Shown: piece after piece, positions 41,801-48,811 of the stretch
Layout: every line of letters starts with the position of its first letter
Position numbering within the stretch: position 1 is the first letter of the stretch
Origin: Chloroflexota bacterium
GTDB taxonomy: Bacteria; Chloroflexota; UBA6077; FW602-bin22; JAMCYS01
Length of the DNA: 58,270 bases
Direction of reading: 5' to 3'
Assembly (NCBI GenBank): GCA_023473795.1
Contig: JAMCYS010000160.1
Span: 1 to 58,270, forward strand
Notes under the pieces: generated by a model
What the model was told of the DNA's origin: nothing
Databases searched by the model: none
The model's input: only the letters and a program-made list of their open reading frames with translations
Made by a program: the position numbers and the translations under genes

Positions 41801-42204
41801 AGGGCGGGGTGACGATGCCGGGCGCGGGCAGACTGAGCGAGAGGGCCTACGACGCGGCGGAGCTGGCAGCCATCGAGGCGGGCGCCAAGGGCGCGGGCCT
41901 CTCCCTGGCCGAGGTTCTGGCCCTGCTGGGAGAGAGGACCTACGACGTTTACCTAAACGACGTGGCATACTGGCGCAACGTGCCGGTCAACGTCTGGCGG
42001 TACACCATCGGCGGCTATCAGGTGGTCAAGAAGTGGCTCAGCTACCGGGGGCGGCAGCTGCTGGGGCGCGACCTGAAGGTGGAGGAGGCGCGCGAGGTGG
42101 CACAGATGGTGCGGCGGATAGCGGCCATTCTGCTGCTGCAGCCCCAGCTGGACGAGAACTACCGGCGGTCGCGGGACGACGCCTACCCCTGGCCGGGCAA
42201 GTGA
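38806..42204 (+). pseudogene. Type ISP/IIG-like restriction-methylation gene with in-frame amber stop
   Basis: One continuous frame of 1,132 sense codons is broken only by TAG at 41281-41283, giving a front part of 825 residues. The nuclease end has Glu23, Asp60 and Glu87-Val-Lys89 (PD-ExK pattern). The helicase-free middle leads to an N6-adenine methyltransferase with TPPEIVQYM, motif I DPCCGTGAYLV at 384 and NPPY at 507. After the stop the frame goes on as RNRKDEFYQPQFTRHLSDHH and a target-recognition-like C-terminal region to 42204. The residue at the TAG is plausibly Gln (CAG to TAG). The front part keeps both catalytic domains but loses about 300 residues expected to recognise DNA, so it is probably inactive unless the stop is read through. 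ATG start; GAGGAGG upstream. Confidence 0.82.
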
Positions 42205-42240
42205 AGCCCGGCGGGATGGAGCGAGGGGAGGGCCACGGCA

Positions 42241-42576
42241 ATCCGTCAGGGAATCTATCAGAAGTTGGTAGAGACTGCCAGAAACCAGAGTCTGGTCAAC
42301 TATGGGGAGATAGCCCCACTGGCGGGGCTCGATCTGGACAGCCAGGAAGACCGCAATACGCTCGGCAGACTGCTGGGCGAAATCTCCACGTTTGAGCACA
42401 GCCAGCGGCGGCCGATGCTCTCGGCCGTTGTGGTCTACCTGGACGCCAACGCCCCGGGACCGGGCTTCTACAAACTGGCCAGGGAGTTGGGGTTGCTGGC
42501 CGGCCACGATCCGGTGAGCGAGCTAGAGTTCTACATCCGTGAGCTGAGGAGCGTATACGCCACCTGGCGAACCTGA
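42241..42576 (+). CDS. Small protein linked to the restriction gene, unknown
   Basis: About 104-112 residues, not recognised. IYQKLVETARNQSLVNYGEIAPLAG at the start resembles a small DNA-binding or assembly module, seen here as NYGEIAPLAGLDLDSQED, followed by LLGEISTFEHSQRRPMLSA and GFYKLARELGLL. The frame has no ATG or GTG: a TTG at 42265 has no ribosome site, while ATC at 42241 has GGGGAGGG about 8 nt upstream. It follows the restriction gene by 36 nt on the same strand and is likely co-transcribed with it. The start is uncertain. Confidence 0.5.
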   Translation: MRQGIYQKLVETARNQSLVNYGEIAPLAGLDLDSQEDRNTLGRLLGEISTFEHSQRRPMLSAVVVYLDANAPGPGFYKLARELGLLAGHDPVSELEFYIRELRSVYATWRT

Positions 42577-42674
42577 CCCGGGTCCGTTGAGACATTGAGA
42601 GGATGGCCCGGATGCCTGCGGGCCGCGCCCAGTGACGGGCGCCGCTACCAGAGTTGGGACGAACGGATCGGCTA

Positions 42675-42990
42675 CTAGACATCTGAGTAGCCAAGGCGCA
42701 GATACCGCGTGTACGGCAGCGCGCCCCACCACTGGCTACTCTCCGCCCTCGGTGCCTCGGTGGTTAGGTCGGTATTTCTGCCTGGGAATGAAGCGGCCAC
42801 CAGCAACAGCGGCCAGAGCTGCCAGAGCCCCCACCAGAGGTCGCCGTGCACCAGGCCCAGGTTCTGGGCCAGGAAGAGCACCCCGAAACCGATCAGGATC
42901 GTTGGCCAGACTATGGAGTAGCGGCGCGGGCGGGCACGGGCTGAATCAGCCAGCTGGACGGACTTGGCCCTGGACGAAGGGCGGGACGCG
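42675..42990 (-). pseudogene. Remnant of a LiaI/LiaF-type membrane protein (DUF5668)
   Basis: The segment YSIVWPTILIGFGVLFLAQN plus GLWQLWPLLLVAAS is the two-helix DUF5668 unit found at the start of LiaF-like stress proteins. After it the frame runs into a half-copy of the family A repeat (42743-42772), and the usual cytoplasmic domain is missing. No convincing start with a ribosome site is seen. Probably a decayed gene cut by the repeat. Confidence 0.45.
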
Positions 42991-43054
42991 AACCTGGCCA
43001 GATGGCGGGCCGGCGGGCTAGCGGGTGGCAGATAGGGCACGGTGGAGCAGGACA

Positions 43055-43206
43055 TATGGAGTGCGGCGGCCGCGGCCGCCGCTTTGAGTCCGGCAGAATC
43101 ATGCTACGGCGGTACAAGTCGCGCCGCCCCTGGCGTCGAACGATCCTCGACTCCCTACAAGGTAGGACGAGAGCCAAAGCGGTGCCCGCGGGCACCGCAC
43201 TCCAAA
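43055..43206. repeat. Expanded double-hairpin repeat (family B)
   Basis: TATGGAGTGC and an 8-bp hairpin (43063-43070 with 43075-43082), a middle of about 95 nt, then a second 8-bp hairpin (43179-43186 with 43191-43198) and GCACTCCAAA. The ends match the compact element at 27910-27969 in design. Confidence 0.65.
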
Positions 43207-43253
43207 TCGGCACGTTCCCAGAACGTGTCACACACCTGATGGCGCCCGCGGCA

Positions 43254-43282
43254 TTGCCTCCTCTGCTTGCCTCTGCTAGAAT
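43254..43282 (+). promoter_or_regulatory. Promoter of the TPP riboswitch operon
   Basis: TTGCCT (43254-43259), 17-nt spacer, TAGAAT (43277-43282). Predicted start near 43289, just before the riboswitch. Confidence 0.65.
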
Positions 43283-43300
43283 AGGGGCGACAAGCGAATA

Positions 43301-43395
43301 TTGACCCGGGAGCTTGGGCAAGCCAGGCTGAGAGGGTGGCCACCGCCACCGACCGGAGGAACCCGATCTGGATAATGCCAGCGTGGGGAGACTTC
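43301..43395 (+). promoter_or_regulatory. TPP riboswitch (THI element)
   Basis: The conserved core is plain: GGCTGAGAGGGTGG near 43326, AACCCGATCTGGATAATGCC near 43360 and AGCGTGGGGAG at the 3-prime side. An 8-bp hairpin follows (43401-43408 with 43421-43428) without a U-run. The AAGGAG at 43453 lies 25 nt further on, so control may act through RNA folding around translation or a weak terminator. It governs the PurM-fold gene and thiE. Confidence 0.95.
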
Positions 43396-43465
43396 TTTCT
43401 GGCCCCGCTGGATTTGCCCGGCGGGGCCATTCGATTGTCAGAAAACTCGCCCAAGGAGAGCGCGA

Positions 43466-44488
43466 ATGGCTGTTGGCAAGATCTCGGACCGATTCTTCTC
43501 CGAGCGCGTCAGACCGCACTTGGGGGCGCGCCGGAATGACGTCATCGTGGGGCCGCACCTGGGCACGGATGCCGCCGTCATCGACCAGGGGAACGGCCGC
43601 GTGATGGTGGTGGCCGAGGACCCGATCTTCCTCGTGCCGGGCGTCACCATCGACGACTTCGGCTGGTACACGGTGCACATCGGCGCCAGCGACGTGGCGG
43701 TCACCGGCGTAGTCCCCTCGCACATGACCTACTCCTTGCTCCTGCCCCCGGACACGGGCGAAGAAACCATCGCCGAGATCGTGCGGGCGGTGAGCGATAC
43801 TGCCAAAGAACTCGGCATCGCCATCGTCGGCGGACACACCGGCTACGCCCCGGTTGTAGTCGCGCCCACCATCGGCGGCATCACGGTCTTCGGTTGGGGC
43901 GATCGCTACGCGAGTCCGGCCGGCGCGCGCGAGGGAGACGACCTATTGATCACCAAGGGTCCGGCGATCGAGGCGGCGGGGATTCTCGCCCGCCAGTACC
44001 GAGAGGAGCTGCTGGCTGGCGGCGTTGCGCCCCACCTCGTCGCGCGCGCCGCGGCGCACATCCGCTCGATGAGCGTCGTCCAGGACGCGCTCACCGCCTT
44101 TGCCGCGGGTGAGGTGCATGCGATGCACGACGCCACCGAGGGCGGGCTGGTGCGCGGCAGCTATGAGATGGCCGAGTCGGCAGCAATAGGTCTGCGGGTC
44201 GAGCGCGACGCTATCGTAGTGCCCGAGGAGATCGCCGCCGTGTGCTCGTTCCTAAACATCGATCCACTCCATTCGATCAGCGAGGGCACGCTGGTGGCGG
44301 CCGTGCAACCCGATTCGACCGCGGCGGTGCTCGGCCGACTCCACGAGGCGGGGATACCCGCCTGGAAGATCGGCCGGTTTACGGCTCGCTCGGCAGGGAT
44401 CAAGTTCACGGATGGCGAGGAGATCCGCCCGGCCGCCGAAGATCCCTTCTGGAACGTCTTCTTCGCCAAACTGGCGGCACAGGGTTGA
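43466..44488 (+). CDS. PurM/ThiL-fold (AIR synthase-related) protein under TPP control
   Basis: A 340-residue member of the PurM/HypE/SelD/ThiL superfamily, which bind ATP at a dimer interface. VGPHLGTDAAVI (about 28-39) is the N-terminal metal-ATP motif, VGASDVAVTG-like IGASDVAVTGVVPS follows near 72, and IVGGHTGYAP near 120 and MHDATEGGLVRGSYE near 215 are the C-domain marks. It lacks the C-terminal Cys of HypE and is not close to classical ThiL. Being the first gene behind a TPP riboswitch and directly before thiE, it probably acts in thiamine phosphate metabolism, possibly as the TMP kinase. That is inference from context. Confidence 0.8.
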   Translation: MAVGKISDRFFSERVRPHLGARRNDVIVGPHLGTDAAVIDQGNGRVMVVAEDPIFLVPGVTIDDFGWYTVHIGASDVAVTGVVPSHMTYSLLLPPDTGEETIAEIVRAVSDTAKELGIAIVGGHTGYAPVVVAPTIGGITVFGWGDRYASPAGAREGDDLLITKGPAIEAAGILARQYREELLAGGVAPHLVARAAAHIRSMSVVQDALTAFAAGEVHAMHDATEGGLVRGSYEMAESAAIGLRVERDAIVVPEEIAAVCSFLNIDPLHSISEGTLVAAVQPDSTAAVLGRLHEAGIPAWKIGRFTARSAGIKFTDGEEIRPAAEDPFWNVFFAKLAAQG

Positions 44489-44548
44489 GCCTCTCTGGAG
44501 ACGCAGGCCCGCATGGCGGGCGAATCAGAATGCGAGGTGTAAGCAATC

Positions 44549-45184
44549 GTGGTACAGGCAAAGCCGCAAATAAGAGGTCTTTACGTGATCACGGACGAGG
44601 CGGTGTGGGGCAAGCGGCACGTGGACATCGCGGCCGCGGCGCTGCGGGGAGGGGCGCGAGTCATTCAGCTGCGGGACAAGACGAAACACGACGCCGAGCT
44701 GCTGCCCATCGCCAGGGACATCTTGGCGCTCTGCCGCCAACACGGCGCCGTCTTCATCGTCGACGACCGGGCCGACCTTGCCGTGGCCTGTGATGCCGAT
44801 GGCGTCCACGTCGGCGAATACGATCTGCCGCTGTCCGCCGCCCGCAAGGTCGTTGGCCCGGATAGACTCGTCGGCGTCTCCTGCTACGGGAACGTCGAGG
44901 CCGCCGCCCAGGCCGAGCGGGAGGGAGCCGACTACGTCGCGGTGGGATCGATCTACCCCACGCGCACCAAGCAGGCCGCGGTCACGGGGCTGGAGATCAT
45001 CCGGCAGGTAAAGGCCCGGGTCTCCCTGCCCGTGGTCGCCATCGGCGGCATCGAGGCGGGCAACCTGGCCGAGGTCGTGCGGGCGGGGGCGGACTCCGCC
45101 TCGGTCGTGGAGGCGGTGGCGGGCGCGGACGACATGGTGGCGGCGACTCGCAACCTGATCGACATCATCGAGAGCGCTAGGTAA
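44549..45184 (+). CDS. thiE: Thiamine-phosphate synthase ThiE
   Basis: A 211-residue TIM-barrel enzyme that joins HMP-pyrophosphate and the thiazole phosphate to make thiamine monophosphate. The family signatures are all seen: IQLRDKTKHDAEL (about 39-51), FIVDDRADLAVACDADGVHV, GVSCYGNVEAA, DYVAVGSIYPTRTKQAA and VVAIGGI near the end. GTG start 60 nt after the PurM-fold gene and in the same TPP-controlled transcript. ThiD, ThiM and ThiC are not in the window, so this operon covers only the last steps. Confidence 0.96.
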   Translation: MVQAKPQIRGLYVITDEAVWGKRHVDIAAAALRGGARVIQLRDKTKHDAELLPIARDILALCRQHGAVFIVDDRADLAVACDADGVHVGEYDLPLSAARKVVGPDRLVGVSCYGNVEAAAQAEREGADYVAVGSIYPTRTKQAAVTGLEIIRQVKARVSLPVVAIGGIEAGNLAEVVRAGADSASVVEAVAGADDMVAATRNLIDIIESAR

Positions 45185-45234
45185 GGCCGGAGCCGGGCGC
45201 TGCCGGCCCCTGGGCGGCCAAGGCGTAGAGAGCG

Positions 45235-45999
45235 TCACTTGGCCCGGTCGAGAACACGGCGGCGGGCGTCGAGAAAGCCTGGGCGCCAGAGGTAGAGCAC
45301 CAGGCCCAGGAGCAGGGCGTCGCCCAGCAGCAGATAGAGGCGGTCGACGATCTGCAGACCGGCCAGAGGATCGTCGAGAGTCGGCGCCAGCCAGAGGTAG
45401 CGGGAGGCCGTGTCGACGGCGGCGTGGACGAGGACGAGGCCCGCGATACCGCCCGCCCGCCAGCGGATCAGCCCCCAGATGAGGCCGACGAGGGAGATGC
45501 TCAGGGCGGCGAAGAGGCCGCCGCGGCCGACGTGGTAGAAGCCAAAGCTGAGGGCCGAACCCCAGATGGCCCAGCGGGGGCCGCGCCAGTCGAGGAGGGC
45601 GCGGTAGATCAGGCCGCGGAACAGCAGCTCCTCGACCGGCCCCACCTGGCCGAAGTAGAAGAGAGCGTCCCCCGCCAGCTGCCAGGGGGCTGGCGGTCGC
45701 CAGGACGGGCGCAGGTTGGTGCCCAGAAGGCCGACGGCCACTGCCAGGACGAAGAAGGCGCCGCAGGCGAGGCTAAGCCAGAGCCCCCGGCGGTTGACGC
45801 CGAGCTCGGCGAGGCGCCAGCGGGGCAGGCCGATGGCCAGGGTGCCGGCGAGGAAGTAGGAGTAGACCAGGACCATGACCCAGTGTTCCCAGTCGCTGCC
45901 GCGGACGGCCGGCCAGAGCCAAGCGTAGGCCGGCAGGGCGGGCAGGAACATGACGCCCACCCAGAGGAGAGCGGCGGCCCCGGGGTGCAAGCGTGCCAT
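45235..45999 (-). CDS. CPBP-family intramembrane metalloprotease
   Basis: A 254-residue membrane protein with about seven helices. The CPBP/Rce1 motifs are EELLFRG (motif 1, glutamate pair), FGFYHVGRG (motif 2, His) and VLVHAAVDTASRYL (motif 3). Family members cleave membrane peptides or act in protein maturation and bacteriocin immunity. The start MARLHPG at 45999 has GAGGCG upstream; a longer frame is not supported. It converges with thiE and follows the large lipoprotein gene on the minus strand. Confidence 0.88.
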   Translation of the reverse strand: MARLHPGAAALLWVGVMFLPALPAYAWLWPAVRGSDWEHWVMVLVYSYFLAGTLAIGLPRWRLAELGVNRRGLWLSLACGAFFVLAVAVGLLGTNLRPSWRPPAPWQLAGDALFYFGQVGPVEELLFRGLIYRALLDWRGPRWAIWGSALSFGFYHVGRGGLFAALSISLVGLIWGLIRWRAGGIAGLVLVHAAVDTASRYLWLAPTLDDPLAGLQIVDRLYLLLGDALLLGLVLYLWRPGFLDARRRVLDRAK

Positions 46000-46148
46000 T
46001 GGCGACGCCTCGTGGCGAGAGTGCCAGGAATCGGGCACCTGAATTGTACAGCGATTCGTCCGTGGGACAAGGGGCCGCCCCTCTTTTTCACCTTGTGCTC
46101 GTCGAGCATGGCGCCGGTCGTCAGACAGGAGGCGGCACTCGCCATCTC

Positions 46149-48401
46149 CTAGTTGCGAGACAGATCCCAAGTCGTGGTAGTAGTCGTATCTCCCCCGGAG
46201 GGCGTGGTCTTGCTGCCCTTGAGGACATCGGGCTTGTTTGGATCCACCGTCGGTGCAATGTCGATCCCCTCTAGACTCCGCTGGACTGCCTGTTCACCCT
46301 TGGTTGTACTGACCGTCAGGGTACAGGTGCCTTTGTTGTCGTCGAGATCGTAGCCATTGCTCACATCTTCGTTCTTTTCCACGCCTACCAGTTCACCAGT
46401 AGCACTGACGGAGATGGTGGCTGGCATGCCGGGCATCAGCACTACCATTATCATCGCCTCACCTTCCCCCTGTGCCTCGGCCGTGGAACTTTGCGTGGAT
46501 ACTTGAGGCGTACAGTACTTGCGAAAGGCGCCGGCGAAGGCGCCATTATACTCGTCTCTCTTGGACGACCTGAACTGCTTCTGGTAACTCGCGCTTACAG
46601 TGCCGCTCAGCATGTCCAGGCCCTGCTCTGGCGGCGGCATTGCCCCAGCCGGCATCCCCGGAATGTCCACCGGACCGGTCAAAGTCACCACTTGGCGGAA
46701 GGTTTCCGAGTACGTGCTGATCGCGTCCGACCTTTGGGTCGTCGTGGTTTTGGTGATAGTGCCATGCCAGCCGCCGGCTTCCTGCCAGTCCAAGACCGCA
46801 AAGGTGTGGTTACCGCCGAAAGCCCAGCGCGTTCGCATTATCAAGTCCGCCGGCATCGCCAGTAGGGCGCTCGGCCCCCCCAGGGCCATGCCCACCGCGC
46901 CCAGCAGGTCCTGGAAGATGTTCGCCGGTTGGATCTGGACTTTCACTTCAACGGTCGCCTCTTCCTTCTTGTCCTGCGTGGCGCCGCTTCCTATCTCCTC
47001 TCGTTGCCCGACGCCCTCCACGTCGATGTTGGCTTCGCCCTTCTCGTTGGTGGACTGGTTGGTGACAGCGTTCTCGCCCGTGGACGTGTCCCCACCCGTC
47101 TGAACGCGGTTCTCGGCAAAGCGTACTACCTGCTCGGGTCCGCCGTGGAGAACGGCCGCTGCCTCGTTGAAGCCGTCGAGCCCTCGCCACTGCACGTGGG
47201 CGCCCTTGACCGGCCCGTCATTCGGTAGGCTGAAGTCCAGGCCCGCGGCGTTGAGCATGAGGCGGAGGCAATTGAGCGTCTGCGCCTGCCCGATTTTCAT
47301 TTTCACCGTGGCGACCAGGTTGCGCTGCTCGCCGTGGCCGGTGGGGCGCAGGTCCTTGGTCCGCAGCAGAGGTCCGCTGCCCCGCAGCTCAATCTTGAGG
47401 TCGAAAGCGGCGTAAATCCAGACGAGTCTGACGTACGCTCCGAGAAGGTTGGCGTAGCCCGTGACTTTACCGATCTTGCCCGCCTTGGCCAGGCCCTTGC
47501 CGTCGAGGTAGTCCATCACCTTGCCAAACCCTGTCGTCGTCCCCAGGGCCGCCACGTCCATTATCGAGCTCGCCGTTTCGCTGAGGGTACAGGCCAGGTT
47601 AGCGGCGTACGCCGTCTTGACTCCCCACCAGTCCTGCTGCCCGCTGGGCTTCGTGCTCGCCCCTGGCGACTGCGACAAGGAATACACGTCCCCCATCAGT
47701 CGGCGCAGGATGAAGGAAAGTTGGATCGTGTCCAGTTCCACCTTGGCCGGGTCCGCCTGACCGAGCAGGTCGTAGCGCTCGTGCCCCTGCGCCTGGCGTC
47801 CCAGTTCGACGATGAACCGCGCCCAGAAGCGCATGGGCGAGGGCTTGTCTTGCGCGTGGGCCTGAATACCACTCAAGATGAAACTGTCCATCGGGGCTCC
47901 CTTGAGCTCCTCCAGAGGGCTATCCAGCACCTCGGCCAGGTTCGTGAGGGGAAGGGAACCCCCGCGCTGGGCGGACGCCGCCATGAGCCGCACTTCCCAG
48001 TTCTCGAAAACCAGGCCCTGGGACGGTTCGGCCGGCTTGACTGACAGTGCGCCGTCACTGCCGCGCACTCCAAAGCCCGCTGCCCGCAGGGCCGCGAGCA
48101 GAGCAGGCAGCGTCTCATCGCCGCCCCGCAGCACCTGGCCGGCCAGGGTAGCCGCCGCCTGGTCTAGTGAACCCTGCGGCATTGGCGATTGGGCGGGCAG
48201 CGGCGCGACCAAGGAATCGACGGCAGTGTCTGGCTTCGTTGCCGCCAACGCCGGCTTGCCGCTAGCTGACGTGGTTGCAGACGATGGCTTGCCGCTGTCC
48301 GGGGCCGTCTGGGGAGAGGGAACGCTGCCGCACGCGCTGCTGACGAGGATCGCCACAGCCAGGATGGCTGCGAGGATTCTCTGTGGACCACCTGCCATCA
48401 T
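46149..48401 (-). CDS. Large lipoprotein of unknown function
   Basis: A 750-residue exported lipoprotein: a hydrophobic start (ILAAILAVAILVSSACGS) with Cys at about residue 24, then a Ser/Pro/Thr/Lys tether to about 80. No family recognised. The middle has a possible membrane-near or globular part with ACTLSETASSIMDVAALG and KVTGYANLLGAYVRLVWIYA. The region near 430-470 is polar and Gly/Asn/Glu-rich (TNQSTNEKGEANIDVEGVG). The end is beta-rich with TATISVSATGELVG-like text and a Thr run (GGDTTTTTTWDLSRN). Regulation may involve a 25-nt direct repeat at 48473 that also precedes the HtrA genes. ATG start with GGGAGAGGTGACA. Confidence 0.8.
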   Translation of the reverse strand: MMAGGPQRILAAILAVAILVSSACGSVPSPQTAPDSGKPSSATTSASGKPALAATKPDTAVDSLVAPLPAQSPMPQGSLDQAAATLAGQVLRGGDETLPALLAALRAAGFGVRGSDGALSVKPAEPSQGLVFENWEVRLMAASAQRGGSLPLTNLAEVLDSPLEELKGAPMDSFILSGIQAHAQDKPSPMRFWARFIVELGRQAQGHERYDLLGQADPAKVELDTIQLSFILRRLMGDVYSLSQSPGASTKPSGQQDWWGVKTAYAANLACTLSETASSIMDVAALGTTTGFGKVMDYLDGKGLAKAGKIGKVTGYANLLGAYVRLVWIYAAFDLKIELRGSGPLLRTKDLRPTGHGEQRNLVATVKMKIGQAQTLNCLRLMLNAAGLDFSLPNDGPVKGAHVQWRGLDGFNEAAAVLHGGPEQVVRFAENRVQTGGDTSTGENAVTNQSTNEKGEANIDVEGVGQREEIGSGATQDKKEEATVEVKVQIQPANIFQDLLGAVGMALGGPSALLAMPADLIMRTRWAFGGNHTFAVLDWQEAGGWHGTITKTTTTQRSDAISTYSETFRQVVTLTGPVDIPGMPAGAMPPPEQGLDMLSGTVSASYQKQFRSSKRDEYNGAFAGAFRKYCTPQVSTQSSTAEAQGEGEAMIMVVLMPGMPATISVSATGELVGVEKNEDVSNGYDLDDNKGTCTLTVSTTKGEQAVQRSLEGIDIAPTVDPNKPDVLKGSKTTPSGGDTTTTTTWDLSRN

Positions 48402-48811
48402 TGTCACCTCTCCCGCTTTGGTGTGTGTTGCGGCCTCTGTCACTGCCGGTATCTCTGGCAATTGGCGGTACGCTAGGGCAGCCTCAGAACAGATCGTTCC
48501 CAACCCAACAGGCCCTGGCGCCGGGCATGAGAAGACCCACAATCAAGATAGGGTCATTATCCAGGTTTAGTAAGGCGGGGCATCCGTAGAACTACGGACG
48601 TCGGGTAGCAACGACAAGGAATCCGTAGTGCGGCCGGCAAACGTAATGTCTGCCGGCGTGCAACCTGGGGCCGAGAACGCTAAGCCTGATCGGGGGCCAG
48701 GGACGGGGTCGGCAGAACGCGCTGCGGCGAAAGATCGTGCCGGATGTGGCATGCATTGGCGCGCCAGTGCCTGGCGCTGCCGGCTGGGCGCCCGGGGGCA
48801 GGTGGGCTGAC
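48402..48811. other. Gap with a shared 25-nt repeat and two small hairpins
   Basis: No gene. Holds one copy of CTAGGGCAGCCTCAGAACAG and five further bases (48473-48497), a TCCGTAG/CTACGGA hairpin (48583-48598) and a GCCGGCA/TGCCGGC hairpin (48633-48657). Confidence 0.55.

Noticed and set aside
42675-43055. Complete 126-residue membrane protein starting at 43055
   Set aside because: That ATG lies in the end of a family B repeat with no ribosome site, and the C-terminus is repeat sequence; I kept only a remnant call.
43466-44488. HypE hydrogenase maturation protein
   Set aside because: The C-terminal Cys motif of HypE is missing, no hyp or hydrogenase gene is present, and a TPP riboswitch precedes it.
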